64,000 nt of DNA from Ascochyta rabiei (GCF_004011695.2 NC_082408.1:853501-917500), one strand, 5' to 3'. Shown: positions 33,900-46,051, numbered from the stretch's first letter. Translations and numbers: made by a program. The notes: generated by a model from the sequence alone, not told the origin.

Positions 33900-34730
33900 C
33901 TCGGTCCGCAGTGCATGGTTCGACTGCTTTTTGCCAGGCTTGAGGCTGCAAAGTCTACAGAAGCAGATTAACAGAGTTTTTTTTGGAGTTGGAAAAAAAA
34001 AGATCGATGACTACCACGAAATGATCAACATCTTGGAAAATATCCATGACGAAGTTTTGCTTGAGCATGCGAACAAATTGCAGACACTCTAAGAACTGTT
34101 ACAGATCAAAGAGACAGAAGCAATTGCTTTTCACAGGCAAGTTGAGACACCATGGAAGTTGCTGAATTAGCACTGAATCTCGAACCTGCAGCGTATTGGA
34201 GCTGTTTTAGAACGGGAGGCAAAGAAAACTGCAAGGCCTGAACGTATCTGGTCGGGCAAAACAGCTGTTTATTATATCGAAAACTTGTACGTCCAACCGA
34301 AACTAACAAATCTCCCTGATTATCAATACCTGCTCGGCATTCTTTCTATTCATGAGATCAACGGAACAGGTCTTGGGTGATTTTCAGCTTTAGCATACTT
34401 AAAAATCCACATAGATGTACCTGAAAGCATTGCAACTCTCACCTCTGTTTTTACAGTCTTTTGATCGAGAGTCTCATTGCCTTATTCTTGTGGAAACGCT
34501 TTCAATGTTGGCAAAGCATGAGTTTCATTGTAGATTCCACTGCGCAATACTTTTGTTGTTCTGCTGTACTCGTTGAAGTTGAAGTTGCATCCTACTCACA
34601 GTGGTACCCTTCAGGCCGGCATATTAAAAATTTCTCTGGGAAATGGGCTCGGCTAACAGATACTTATGTCAATATTTCGCTTACCGACACCTTTGACGGC
34701 CTTAAGTCCGACAATTCTTGAGCGGAGGCG
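33900..34730 (+). pseudogene. Decayed gene of unknown family
   Basis: Protein-like stretches run along the plus strand but change frame and meet stops: KKKIDDYHEMINILENIHDE then LLEHANKLQTL (about 34,000-34,090), ELALNLEPAAYWSCFRTGGK (about 34,164-34,230), TAVYYIENLYVQPKLTNLPD and YLLGILSIHEINGTGLG (to a TGA near 34,378), then FSALAYLKIHIDVPES and a final piece at 34,461-34,721 ending SLTDTFDGLKSDNS. At least two TGA stops and one frameshift interrupt it. No family recognised. Confidence 0.4.
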
Positions 34731-35492
34731 AAAGAACTTGGAAGGGTACTTGTAGCGCCTTGTATATCTACAAAGCAGAATAGTAGTGCGTTTATACTGG
34801 CCTCTTCGTCCATTGTATCAAAGAGAGTACTGACGCGGAGTTGAGGCAGATGCTTTCACAGTATCCACTCGGGCTCGAAGATCCCGTTGACTTGCCCGGA
34901 GTCAACATGGATACTGTGGTTGCCGGCGTAAGTACTGTACGGCGAGCCTGGAGGCAGGGGTTTTGCGTGTATCGCCACATTGATTTGATACAAATTGTAT
35001 ACAAAACTCAGTACTTGCTTCAATTGCAGCTTGGCAACGGTCTTCCATTGTATTATATACAAAACTAGGAGGATTTCGATGTATTTCCATGACTAGGGCA
35101 TATAGAACATTCAGGAATCTTATCGGCTCTTAACACTACTTATGCCGGCAACCATAGTATGTTGAATCCCCTGCTGCTACCAGTGCATCCGGCTTCGAAC
35201 AGTTGTTTTGCTCATTTCGAAGAACGACGGATCGTTTGTCACGACAGCGCGAACATGAACGAACACTCTCTGCCGCGAATGAGTCATTTTGTTATCTTTG
35301 CATTCATTCCAGCTGATGTTTGACTAGATAAGTTGCTGGGATTTGAGTTGAAGGCTTGCATTTGTATCACCCTATTGGGTAAGACGGCCCGTCCTGTATT
35401 GGGATAGTCCCGCCAGACAGGCACCCCAATACCAATCGGCCCTTTACTGAGGTTCAAAACAAAGTTGATTCCCATTCGTAGTGATAGACATC

Positions 35493-35966
35493 TTAGATCT
35501 TAAGATGCTGGTTAGGATCGTGAGGAACGTTCTTGATCTGCCAGTTCCACCCAATGCCTCGATGCGAAGGAAACATCAATGCAGAGGCCCAGAACAGCTT
35601 TTCTCGCACGTTTCGGCAGTCCTCAAGGCGTTTGGGTCTAGTATCTTTGCTCTTGTCTTGCCTGCCAACAAACACAGGTGCATCGTTCTCGCCTCTTAAT
35701 CTCACAATGGCGAATTCGACGAACCACACCGGCATCGCAACAAACGCCGAGCTCTGATAATATTCCGCCGACGGATTGCCAAAAGTATAACAGGGTGAGT
35801 CTAGGCATAGAAAGGCCAAAACGGGGAGTATGAGTGTCGATATACGTCGCTGGTTGGGAAGGAGAAATAGTACCAGGGTGAGGAGAAAAGTGAACGGCAG
35901 ATACAAGGAGGAAATAGGTTTTCGCACTTCCGAAATAGGGTACAGAAGTGCAAAGGTAGTCGTCAT
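35493..35966 (-). pseudogene. Wax-synthase-like membrane acyltransferase, N-terminal fragment
   Basis: 157 codons begin at ATG 35,966 (MTTTFALLYPISEVRKPISS). Two membrane segments follow (LYLPFTFLLTLVLFLLP and ISTLILPVLAFLCLDSP). Near the end come LFWASALMFPSHRGIGWNWQ and IKNVPHDP, which match the S-x-RGIGWNWQ-x-KN-x-P motif of fungal wax-synthase-like O-acyltransferases (family knowledge). Those proteins continue for 200-300 more residues with the catalytic His region; here a stop follows within ten codons and I see no continuation downstream. I take it as a truncated remnant, although a short expressed form is possible. Confidence 0.5.
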
Positions 35967-36436
35967 GTTTCCGAAATTCCGGATGCTCAAGGAAGTTGCA
36001 GTAAGATGCTCTCACATCCTAATATTACATTTGCAGATGGAAAGGTGGTCTGACACGCCGGGTTTTGTCACGCTAATTCCTCTAGTGTGGGAGCTGAGTT
36101 CCAGTGCTTCGCTATACTTGATTTATACTACATGATGCGTTGTCCACACCACAGTCAGAGCATGAGTAAGTCGCTCAAGTTTTGAACATCTCGTCAATCA
36201 CGTACTGTGTGAAAATTGTTTGGGCCGGCAGCCGCGATATTGCCACCCCAATGCTTGGGAAATGGAGGTGTGGTCCTCCATCTGTAGAGGTATGAACTTG
36301 CACGTTCCACACTGCGAGAATCGACCATGTCCGTCTGGTGGCACCGTATCGCTGTTTTTATCAACAATATAGTTAATCAAATGCTCTCCACTTACATCTG
36401 TCAATCACATCTCTTCCCGACTGTTTCAGTTGGACA

Positions 36437-36522
36437 TCTTCGATAGTATAGTGGTCAGTATTTCTGCTTGTCATCCACAGGACAGCTCGCAGGAGGCCGG
36501 GGTTCGATTCCCCGTCGGAGAG
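36437..36522 (+). tRNA. tRNA-Asp(GTC) with intron
   Basis: The acceptor TCTTCGA pairs with TCGGAGA (one G-T pair). The D-arm contains TAGTATAGTGGTCA. The anticodon loop is TTGTCA and is interrupted after position 37 by a short intron (about 14 nt) before GCAGG, which pairs with CTGC. The T-arm is CCGGGGTTCGATTCCCCG. The layout matches fungal tRNA-Asp. It lies about 175 bp upstream of the F-box gene. Confidence 0.88.
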
Positions 36523-36697
36523 ATATGATTTCTTTTTGCTGTGTGTGTTTACGTGCCCGCTGTGGGTAAACATCCGGATGGAGTGGAGATGGTAATTTTT
36601 TTGCACAAGGTCTGTGCATGGCGCTAGTGTTTTCTGTGTCATTGCGTCGCGAAGATGCGCTTGCTTGGCAGCATCAAATACGCAGTAGCAATTGCAA

Positions 36698-37633
36698 ATG
36701 TCCTTGCTCGCCTTGCCGAACGAGCTGCTCTGCCACATCTCGGAGGATCTACATGAGGAACATGACGTGTACTCATTCGCCCGCGTCAACAAGCAGATGT
36801 ACAACCTGACGATAGCACAGCTATACCAAGTTAACGCCAAGCACTCAAGCAGTTCGGCCTTGCGCTGGGCTGCTACCCAGGGCCAGACTAGGACCGCTGA
36901 AAAGGCGCTGAAAGCTAGATGGCATGGCTCTGAGTCAGCGAGCCTTTCGGAATATGACGACGCCCAATCGACGCCCAGCATCGAAGCAGCGCTGGTGTTC
37001 GCAGCAGAAAACAATCACGACGCCATGGTCAGACTGCTCATCGAGAACGGTGCCCGTCCGTATTGGGGGGATCGAGGTCGGAGGCGCAACGCGATGGAAG
37101 TCGCTTGTGAGCAAGGCCACACGGATATTGTGAGGCTGTTGCTTGAGCTGGGTGCCAACGCCAGGGCGGGAATTGCGACAAAACCGTTTTCGATCCAACT
37201 GGCTGCAATGAACGGCCACGCGGAAATTGTGCGGATGCTCATCGACGCAGGCGAGGACCCAGACAGATGCAGCGGTAGACCATCGGGTGGCTCGTACACG
37301 GCGCTGCAGGCTGCTGTGTTGATCGACAACGAACAGATGGTGAAGATGCTCCTTGCGAAAGGAGCCCAGATTGATAGTCGTAGTGCAAAGGGTGTCACGC
37401 CGCTCGAACTTGCCGTCATAAAGCAGCGGTTGGGAATTGCAAGGCTGTTGCTTGGTGCGGGTGCTGAAGTTCCTAGAGATTCCCAATCACCTGCACTCAA
37501 GCTCGCTGCACAACCAGGCCGAGAGCAGTTCTTGATGCTGCTGCTGGAGAATCAGGCAGTGGGTTCGGCTAGCAAAGCCGGGCGGAGATATCTGACAAGA
37601 TCGAGAATACGTAGTTGCCAGAACAAGACTTGA
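36698..37633 (+). CDS. F-box and ankyrin-repeat protein
   Basis: 311 codons in a single exon from ATG 36,698. The N-terminus MSLLALPNELLCHISEDLHE leads into an F-box (about residues 2-45, ending in VNKQMYNLTIAQLY), which normally binds Skp1 in SCF ubiquitin ligases. From about residue 95 to 290 come five or six ankyrin repeats: ALVFAAENNHDAMVRLLIEN, AMEVACEQGHTDIVRLLLEL, QLAAMNGHAEIVRMLIDAG, ALQAAVLIDNEQMVKMLLAK and PLELAVIKQRLGIARLLLGA. It is probably a substrate adaptor with the ankyrin stack as binding surface (inference). F-box/ANK proteins of this size are common in ascomycetes. Confidence 0.88.
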   Translation: MSLLALPNELLCHISEDLHEEHDVYSFARVNKQMYNLTIAQLYQVNAKHSSSSALRWAATQGQTRTAEKALKARWHGSESASLSEYDDAQSTPSIEAALVFAAENNHDAMVRLLIENGARPYWGDRGRRRNAMEVACEQGHTDIVRLLLELGANARAGIATKPFSIQLAAMNGHAEIVRMLIDAGEDPDRCSGRPSGGSYTALQAAVLIDNEQMVKMLLAKGAQIDSRSAKGVTPLELAVIKQRLGIARLLLGAGAEVPRDSQSPALKLAAQPGREQFLMLLLENQAVGSASKAGRRYLTRSRIRSCQNKT

Positions 37634-37952
37634 TTTTCTTACCATCTATTCCGCCGCTATATGCCAGTACACTGAAAACACTTATACGTGATGACACCGA
37701 CCCAGACCAACAAGAAGTAAGCTGCCCAAGTTGCGAGAGATACCGAAATATGACCAGACGTCCCTGCAAATGATCCCCACAACCCCACACCTAGCGAAAA
37801 AATCAAGACGTCTAGAAGCCTTCAACGACCAAAGAGCAACCGCTGATGGCGACACAAGCACTTCGTGATAGGGCTGGCGCGAGTACCCAAGCTTCCACAA
37901 CAGCACATGTCGACAAAAAAAACCTGGAGAATCTGGCTACGCCAGACGATAT

Positions 37953-38067
37953 TGATGAGGACGAGACTCGAACTCGCGCCACTTTCGTGACCAGGAAGCT
38001 TAATGTTAAGCAATGCTAAGGAGGAAGAACCTTAACCTGGCGCCATAACCAACTCGGCCACCTCACC
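37953..38067 (-). tRNA. tRNA-Leu(AAG) with intron
   Basis: On the minus strand the acceptor GGTGAGG pairs with CCTCATC (one G-T pair), followed by discriminator A. The D-arm is TGGCCGAGTTGGTTATGGC. The anticodon stem CCAGG/CCTGG encloses TTAAGG and an intron of about 33 nt after position 37. There is a long variable arm (TCACGAAAGTGG) and a T-arm GCGAGTTCGAGTCTCG. Long variable arm plus anticodon AAG identify tRNA-Leu reading CTT/CTC. Confidence 0.92.
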
Positions 38068-39146
38068 CTTCTCTTAGATTTGATGAAGGCACTCTGGTAT
38101 TTTTTATTTATATCGTGCGTTTTGGTGTACAAAGGCTGTGGACGTGATTCTGGTTGTGGCGTGGAGCAAATGCACTGCGTTCTTGTCATCCAGGACCTGC
38201 TCGATGTTTTAACAGTCGTAGCTTCTGGTCTGGGAAAGCAACGCGCACGTGGGCACCTCCGTTGCTTCTCTATTTGCCCTGCGCGGCGTACAAATTTCTG
38301 TATGTGTGTGCGCCAAACGGGTATGGTCGAGTATCGCAGCGTTGATCGCGCAGTTGTACGATAGAGCGGTTGACATTGTTGTTGACGATCCGGGAGCATC
38401 GTGGCACATGCTCATTCTACTAGGTGGCGAGTGGGAGCAGTCCAGCATCGTCGCCTCGTAGATGGCCTAATGGTTTATAAGTAGTATAGAAGGACCAAGA
38501 TGGTTCGACAAACTATCAACAACAAACAACGGCTCAATTGTAACGCATATAAAGAACACACTCCTTGTGGCTCCACGTCCTCTGCGCATGGGTCGTAATG
38601 GCTAGAGCCTTAATGACACCAGTCGAAACTGACGAAAGAGCCAATCTTGCTGCTTTGGACTTGTAAAGCGCTGTAGTGGTTGCTGAGCCTAGCGGCTGTC
38701 CCTTTGCCTTCAAGTATTGTGTCGGCCAATGCGCCCAGCAATGCATCTGAATTGTAATGAGCGGGACGTTCGTGATGTTGATACGGCGTGTTGGCGGCGG
38801 TCGCGCGTCGAGAAGCAGCGAGCTTCATGCATGGTAGCGTCACTCAGCAGAGAAGATTGTTGTCGAGTGCGGGTGAAAGAAGGAGGCGACGTCACATGGG
38901 CGTGCACAGCATGGCTCCCTCATGCTGTGGGGTAGATTGGGCGGAGTTGATGGAGGGAAGCAATGGCTTGGCGAGAGGGGCGCGCAGCGAGCATCACATG
39001 GAGATTGGAGAACGATGTTCACATGCTCTGTGATCGGGCCTTATTTATATCGTGAACACGACACTACGGTACCCAGTTTCCCCATGAATACCTCGCTGTT
39101 GATATGTGTATTATTCTGCAATCAGAGTGCTGCATCTGCACTGTTC
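38068..39146. other. Intergenic region, no gene seen
   Basis: About 1.1 kb between the convergent ends of the F-box/tRNA side and the patatin gene. Many overlapping short frames on both strands, none with recognisable protein features. Confidence 0.5.
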
Positions 39147-41270
39147 TCAGCTTGTTGTCCAGATCCTCGGCGAACTCACCGGCTGTGTACCAAAGACAGG
39201 TTCGAGTCGCACGCCTCCAAAGCTCCATCCATCAACGAAGACACTTTCTTGGTATCTCTTGCTCACAATGAAACCCAGTGCACCTTCCAGCCCCACGTTT
39301 ACCTCGATATCACCCTCAACTTCCACCCATCCCTTACCCTTGTTTTCCTCATACCTCTTCTTCCCTACTCTTACACGTACTGCATCCGGATGCAAAAGGA
39401 CCGCTGCAACGTCTGGCGTGATCTTGACGTCTACGAAGCGGCTCTTGAAGGTACTCGCATCGAAGGGCCTTCCAACGCTGAAAACAAGATCGCGCGGTGG
39501 TGTGTATTTGGCATCGTGGAATGCGACGATGAATTGCACCTTGTACTTGCCTGGCGGTATACCTGTCTTGATGTCGCGTACGCAGATGTTGTCGGCTTTG
39601 ATGCACTGATGTACCGCTGCCTCCTCACGCCGACCATCATGATCTAGGTCCTCCGCCACAGGATATATCTTCCTCAGACCCCCGTTTTCGTCCACTGCAA
39701 GGCCGCCTTCACCTGAGGGCGATGAACTGCGGAACTTCGACATGCGTGGTAGATCCTCGAGGTGGCTTGCAACGCCGAGAAGCATCCCAGTCTTGAAATC
39801 GACTTGCACAAGACGGAAGCTGTCATCCCTGAGCCCATGTCCATCGATACCAATCCTAAAAAGCGTGGGCGCAATCTCAAATTTAGGTGGCAGCGCAGAA
39901 AGTTTCGCCACCATTTCGCCAAACTCTTTCGCTCTCCGTACCTGTTCGCCATCCTGCATGTACTGCTCCGTCAGACTAGCCATCTCGTCCTCCTTCATCC
40001 ACTGCTCGAGGCTGATATTAGCGAGTCCGCGGTCCACATCGAAGCGGTAATATCGAGTGTCACTATTGCTGTACATGCGCCTCATCTCGTTGTCAACGCG
40101 GGCGGTGCTAGTCGCCATCCCAGCCAGCGCTGTCGCCAGGGAGATGTCGGTCCCAAGACCAAACGGCAGCCAGGTCGCCATCTTCTTCACGCTCGACAGA
40201 CTTTGCAGACCAGTGCCTACCGACACAATCACGCCGATCGAACGCCCTTCCCAAAGCGCTTTGGCTGCGTAATCGACTTCGGCGCAAGGGTTGTTGAAGC
40301 CTACACCACCGTCGAGGTACGTGACTTTAGGCGTGCCAAACTGCATCTCTTCGAAGAACGTCGGCGCTGCAGACGTCGCTCGAAGAGCTTCCCAGATGCG
40401 AGTCGTTTGATCGTTGGGGTCGTACGTCGAGAGTATCCTGGGAAGACCTAACGCGTTCTTGAGCGATGTAAGCACAAACCCGCGACAACCAGCTGCGTTT
40501 GCTTTTCGATGAACAGATTGACGCGGATGCAGCTTCCATGTATCGCTCCGTAGAGGCAATGGTTTTGGCGAAAGGGGACTATCGCTGTACAATGTCGATT
40601 CAGGCCGCGATGCGTTGCCGTTGCGAGATGTGAGTGGTCCAGACGGCAAATCACCTTCATGGTTCTTCATCGTGGCTACAGGACTTTGCGTGACGATCAG
40701 ATCCGGCGTTGCATCAGCCCAGATACTGGCATTTCGCAAAGTGGAATTTTCTTCAACCTCCTCAAAAAGCGCCCCGTCCCACATCGGCTCATTTTCGTCG
40801 AAGCCCAGATCCTTCAGTGATTGTTTAATCGCATTAGCAAGAATAGCTCCCGAGAACCGCGTCGCTCCAATCGGCACTTTCATTCCAAAGGCTTTGAATG
40901 ACCGGTCGTGCTCGAATATCTGCTGCGCCAGCTTCAAGTAAATTTCTATGCACTGTTCGCAGTTGAGTCGCAGCCGCGAAAGAAGTATTGCGATGATACC
41001 ACCTGTTGATGTGCCACCGATACTGCGGGCTGATCAGTATCCTATTGATAAGATGCGTGGGGTTGTTACCTACAGGTCGAAATAGTCGCATGGTTTCAAT
41101 GCTCCGTGGTCGCTTTGTGCTCGGCGTCCCAATCTCTTTTCTTCGAGAGCTATGCTTTGCATCAAGTCTCGTAGCACCATGAGGGACGACAAGCCTCGCA
41201 CGCCTCCTCCATCTAGTGAGAGCAATCGCAGAGGCGCCCGAGGACTCCTTTCCATGGTGAGCGGCTCCAT
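39147..41270 (-). CDS. Patatin-like phospholipase
   Basis: Exons 41,270-41,074 and 41,022-39,147 (minus) join in phase across a 51-nt intron (GTAGGT..CCGCAG) to 690 aa. The start is ATG 41,270 (MEPLTMERSPRAP). The patatin fold is marked by the oxyanion motif DGGGVRG (residues 20-26), the nucleophile elbow GGTSTGG (Ser71) and the catalytic Asp in YLDGGVGF (about residue 303), with SAAPTFFEEM just before it. The C-terminal 200 residues are not part of the patatin core and I do not recognise them. Enzymes of this class hydrolyse acyl chains from phospholipids or neutral lipids with a Ser-Asp dyad. There is no signal peptide, so it is probably intracellular. Confidence 0.88.
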
Positions 41271-42329
41271 ACTGTATTGTAGCGGCCGACTGTTGATGAT
41301 AAAAAGTTCAGGGAAGATTCTGTGTAGTGGTCGTGCCAGCACTGTGAACGGTATTCCAGCGTTTATGCCTGCGCTAGCTTGTGTTATTTTGAATCACTTG
41401 ATCTTTCAATTGTTTCGCAAAGTTTCCTTTTATCGATTGCAACTGTGGCAACACTGGGCGTAAGTCAAACGTTGAAGATCCCTCTGTAGTGGCTGCCTAC
41501 AAGGCTGAGCTAAATATGTAGGAGGTGGTCAGAACTTATTCCATGAATGCTCGTTTTCGGTTCCAGGATGGCCGAGTACGTTTCCGCACTCTAAATACCT
41601 CCAAGGCCATCTAGTGGATTTGCCCGCGATACGCTGAGCTGCCATTTCACCAATGCAGCGTAGCATTCTCAAAATACCTTTGATGGGAGCCGAGTAGGCG
41701 CCCGCTTGCCACAGATGTATTGGTGTGGTGGGGTCCGCCTCCAAGAATGGTTACAAGCTGCGCCATCCCAGGCGTGCGGCGCAGTCACCCAGTAATAAGG
41801 GTCATCAAACGCACCGAAGCATTTCTTTGCTTTTGTGGAACTGGGATCGAAACGAGCGAGCGGCTGACTCCAAAGCATATCAATTCTCTAGGCGTCGGTG
41901 AGGGAAGTTCAGGTGTGAGGCGCTGCGCCTCGGATGCAGATCAGCAGGACAAGAATGCAGCCTGGCTGATGTCAGCCTTACGTGTGCCTTGTATAAGGCT
42001 CTAAGATCCGTGCGCCTTATAGACGAAAAAGTGGACGGCTCGATAGGGCTGAGTCAATCTCAATGCGCCGATCATCCCACAGTTGCTGTGTATTGAAAAC
42101 TTTGATTTTCCTGCTGATCATGGGCAGACATCGCAGACTCGACTTGCCGGCAAGACAGGGGATCGGCTCAGTCAGATTGACATGCCCTGGACAATTGAGA
42201 GAGTTCTGGGTTTGTGTTATTATGTTGTGGGGTAGATACAGGTCTTTTATTCCATTTTAATAATATGTTTGCGGGAAATTCTGGTCAGTGCGCAGTTACG
42301 ACTGCCTCATGGTACAAGGAAAGAATTTA
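41271..42329. other. Intergenic region, no gene seen
   Basis: About 1.06 kb upstream of the patatin gene, presumably holding its promoter. Short frames on both strands carry no recognisable motif. Confidence 0.5.
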
Positions 42330-44181
42330 ACGTGTTTTATAAGCGAGCGCCGCGTACAAGCAAGCGCCGCACCCCACCAGGTTTGCACATATCTGTAAGC
42401 GTGTATCTCAACAACGTAATAACATAACAGTTAGACAATTATAGAGTAGATTAAGCAGTATCTAAAGTATCTTTCTTACACGTGCGTGAGTTATAACCAG
42501 TCTCTCTACACCTTGTACAGCGCGCAAGAGCCTGGCAGCTGAGGCCTGATTGCTCGCCTCCTTAACGCTCTTTACGAGCAACCTGCTAATTAGCCTTACG
42601 TTAAGCAAGTATATCCTTGCTAGCTCCCTTTGTTAAGACTCCTTGCTTCTGTATACGCTTTTTCTTGTATTATTTCTGCTCTAATGCTACCTTATTAGCC
42701 TTCTTAAGGCTGGCAATCTAATCGCTTATTAGCTCAGTAGAGAGTATTATTACCTTAGCGCCCTTTTTAAGCTAATTAATTACTTTAATAATTAAGGCAG
42801 GTAATAAGCTCTTATACTAACATACATAATTATATATTAATATTAATTAAGCATTAAGCTTATGTACGTTGCTTAGCGTATAAGCCTCCTAGAGGGTCTT
42901 TATAAGAGTAGCAGGAGAAGGTGTACAGAGCTATACGTCTAGCTTTAATAGAACAGCGTCTAGCTAGAGGGGAACAAGGCCTACGCCTTAAAAAGCTAAG
43001 CAGATGTTAGCTAATATAAATAATTAATTAAAGGCTGCCTTAAACGCTAGTAGAAACTTAAGCTTAGTAATGTAGTTAATGTAGTAGCAGATTAGGCTCT
43101 TAATCTTATAACTGTACGCGCGCTTTAACAGCAAGAAGCAGCTAATATTAAGAGGCTGCAGTAGGTGTAATAAGTAAGGCAGCATATAGAGCGTGTAGAT
43201 ATTGTTCTCCTTACAGAGCTGCTTAAATTTAAGAGAGTAGTAGCTCTTGTGGCTGTTAAGGATAAGCAGGCAATGTGCGCCTACTACCTAAGCCTCTGTA
43301 TGCTTAATAAAGTGCTTTAGCTACTTAACTCTAAGCTTGTTAGTTGTCCAGCTGTTGTTGCTGACTGCGATCGCCTAGTTGCGTGGGATCTCTGCCTCCT
43401 TGTACCAGGCAGACAAGTGGTATTAGCCAGTAAAGATAAGGAAGGGTGGGATTATCTAGCCAGCAGCGTTAATTGCAGCAATAACTGTTACCTACTCGCA
43501 ATTGCTAGGCTAAACAGCTTTTAGCCTGCCTTTCCTCTCTAACCCTGTTATAATAAGCTAAGTTGTAATCTTACCTATTATAAAGCCAGCCTTGTTAAAG
43601 TTGTAGACGTTATTATTGCAGATACTGTACCTGGCCTTTGTCTGCTCTACAAGCTTAAACTAGTAGCTAATTAAGACTAGATTCTTATAGAGGGCTCTCT
43701 GCCTATTATACGCTTAGTTAAAACGCGTTATAAGACTCTTAGTATACTTAACAAAGTTACGTAGCTAGTAGACGCTAACCTGACCTGCACTGCGCGCAGC
43801 TAGTAGCTTATTAGCTATATTACGTACAGCTGCGTATGTAGGCCTAAATCTACATTAGTCTAAGTTAAGTATATACTAGACTATTACCTCCTCTTCTATC
43901 TAGGTTAACTTCTTTAAGTTAGGTTAGCAATCGCGTTAGGCAGGCTTGCCAGCGCGTTAGTGGCAGATTGTTCGTTCAGACACGTTATAGACAACAGCAG
44001 CATTACAATTACTCTGTATTTAATAGGAATTAATAGATAAGATAGCAAGCTAGATATCTGCTTTATTTAAAGCTAATATAGTAGCGCTGCGTTAAGCCAT
44101 TGTACGTTGAGATAGGAGAGGTGCGCAAACTTGGTAGGGTGCGGCGCTTGCTTGTACGCGGCGCTCGCTTATAAAACACGT
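42330..44181 (-). mobile_element. pogo/Fot1-like DNA transposon 4, decayed island in gene-rich DNA
   Basis: Inverted ends begin ACGTGTTTTATAAGCGAGCG and are flanked by TA (42,328-42,329 and 44,182-44,183). Each end holds two AAGCRAGCGCCGC motifs. The minus-strand transposase is full of stops but keeps the gene order of element 1; for example, the stretch near 43,200-43,400 aligns by eye with 2,560-2,760. It ends in a CCHC knuckle with His changed to Tyr (CTRCRETGYNSRTC, about 42,480-42,530). Length 1,852 bp. The RIP-like decay stops at its ends. Confidence 0.9.
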
Positions 44182-46051
44182 TAAGTTAATTTAAATACAT
44201 AAACCAGAGCGGCATCAGCCAGAGAGGACGCTCGTAACACAGGATGGAATGAAACGACCTAGGTGCTGAAGCCATCGCAGTAAAACAAAAGTCGTTCACA
44301 CAACCTGATCTGCGCATCGCAACGAGTCAAACCCCTAAGCAGTCGTGGTTGCTTCGCTAATGCGCTCTCTGGTGCCTTGATTCAATATGAAGTATCGTGA
44401 CCAGCCATCTTGAGATGCGGATCACTAAAAGCAATTAAAAGCTCGTGAGCTAGACACAGGTTGTACAACGCACTGCATATACGTAATTTTCGTTCTCCAA
44501 ACATACTCTGCATCTACTTGATAGGAAGCGCGCGATAATTGATAGAGGCTAGCACTATCCAAATGAGTATCAAAAACTTTCAGACCTGTTGTAGCTAGAC
44601 AGGTCTGGTGAGGATTGAAATGGCGTCTACATTAATATGACAGCCAAAAATTCCATTGAGATTATTACGAGCTTTACCAGAAACGAAAAACCAGCTATTA
44701 GCAACTACTTCGAAATGCAATTTCATACCAACACCATAATGACACCCGTTCCATTAATACACGAAGAGTGATGTCTACATACCACTCTGGGAATATTTAC
44801 AAAAGACTGTTACACTCATAAAAACACAGGTCTGGGGGAACGGGCTCCTCAAGAACGCGAAGCTGCTCAGCTGTCGTTGATTGATCAACGCCTCGCTTTT
44901 GATTAATTGATTTCGGGCCGCACACGATCTACAACTGGCTTTCTGTATCTGCCTCTGATTATGGTGGTTCTTCTGGACTTTTCTGTGCCTTCCCACTCTA
45001 TTGCAGATAGTACAGGCGATGTATTATAAAACTATGGATAACATCGCGCTTGAATTGAAGACTCAGTACCTCTACGTTGCTTGTGGGGCGTTTGCTGCGT
45101 TATTGCTGCTGCTTAGGCACACCTACAGATAGAAGATTCTATAGTAGTGCCGAATGGCCATTAGATGACACGACAGTATCATGATTGAGCCGCATGTTCA
45201 TCTGTAGTAGGATTCTAGGCTTAGCTGAAGCCTAATCTTTAACAAAGATACTGCACAAAGGTCATTTATTTCTCTAGAAAAGGTTGCAAGAAGCTGCGTT
45301 AAGTATTCTATATAGTGCTGTTTTAGTTTGAATCATACTAGCATCTGTTATCAATAGAGTACCTAAACTATAAATAGTATAATTGTAGGCGTTTAAGAGT
45401 AAATGAGAAGCTATATCTCATAAGAACACTACCATTAGTATGTTCATGTAATGAGAAATGACACTTCTGAAATACCCCAGACGTGTACGTATACGCCTCA
45501 AATGTAATGTGCGAAGCAACTGGACAGCACAGATACAAATTTGGAGCTAACTCTTTATATTTAATTACTGTCAACAAGCAGCATTTCAAATGTCTTAGGC
45601 TCCGATACATGAACTCATGTACGGCAGAGCCTGAACTGCTTAGCTGAATGAAGCAAAACTGGTATAATCCACCTTTGTGTGTACATTTTGTCGAATATCG
45701 TAATTAAGCGGCCTTCGAGCGGGTGGTTTGCTTGCACCAACTCCATTGTTTAGCTGCATGCAGTCATACTGCACACTGCCGTGGTGCTCTGTATGGCTGA
45801 AAAGTGGTTACTGTCATGTAGTGACCCCACTAAACACAATCCTTCGTGCGCACAGCCTACCTATCGCACGCAGGAACAAGCGAAGGTAAAACGATGTGGC
45901 GGTTCTAGAAGCCTGTCTGTTACCCACATCATGATACCGACAGCAGAATCCACAATCTTTCCTGCCTTGAGCCGCACGAACTATAAGAAACCTCGATTCC
46001 TGGCACACATTGCTTTGTGAGGATCTGACACGGTCGGCCAACTTAACAGAA
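44182..46051. other. Intergenic region, no gene seen
   Basis: About 1.9 kb without a convincing open frame or RNA gene. Composition is normal apart from a modestly AT-rich stretch around 45,240-45,400. Confidence 0.5.

Noticed and set aside
39147..41022. Several long plus-strand frames opposite the patatin gene
   Set aside because: They are antisense shadows of a clear patatin coding region with catalytic motifs on the minus strand.
44775..45610. Small minus-strand frames
   Set aside because: Short, without motifs or conserved features; chance ORFs in about 1.9 kb of intergenic DNA are expected.
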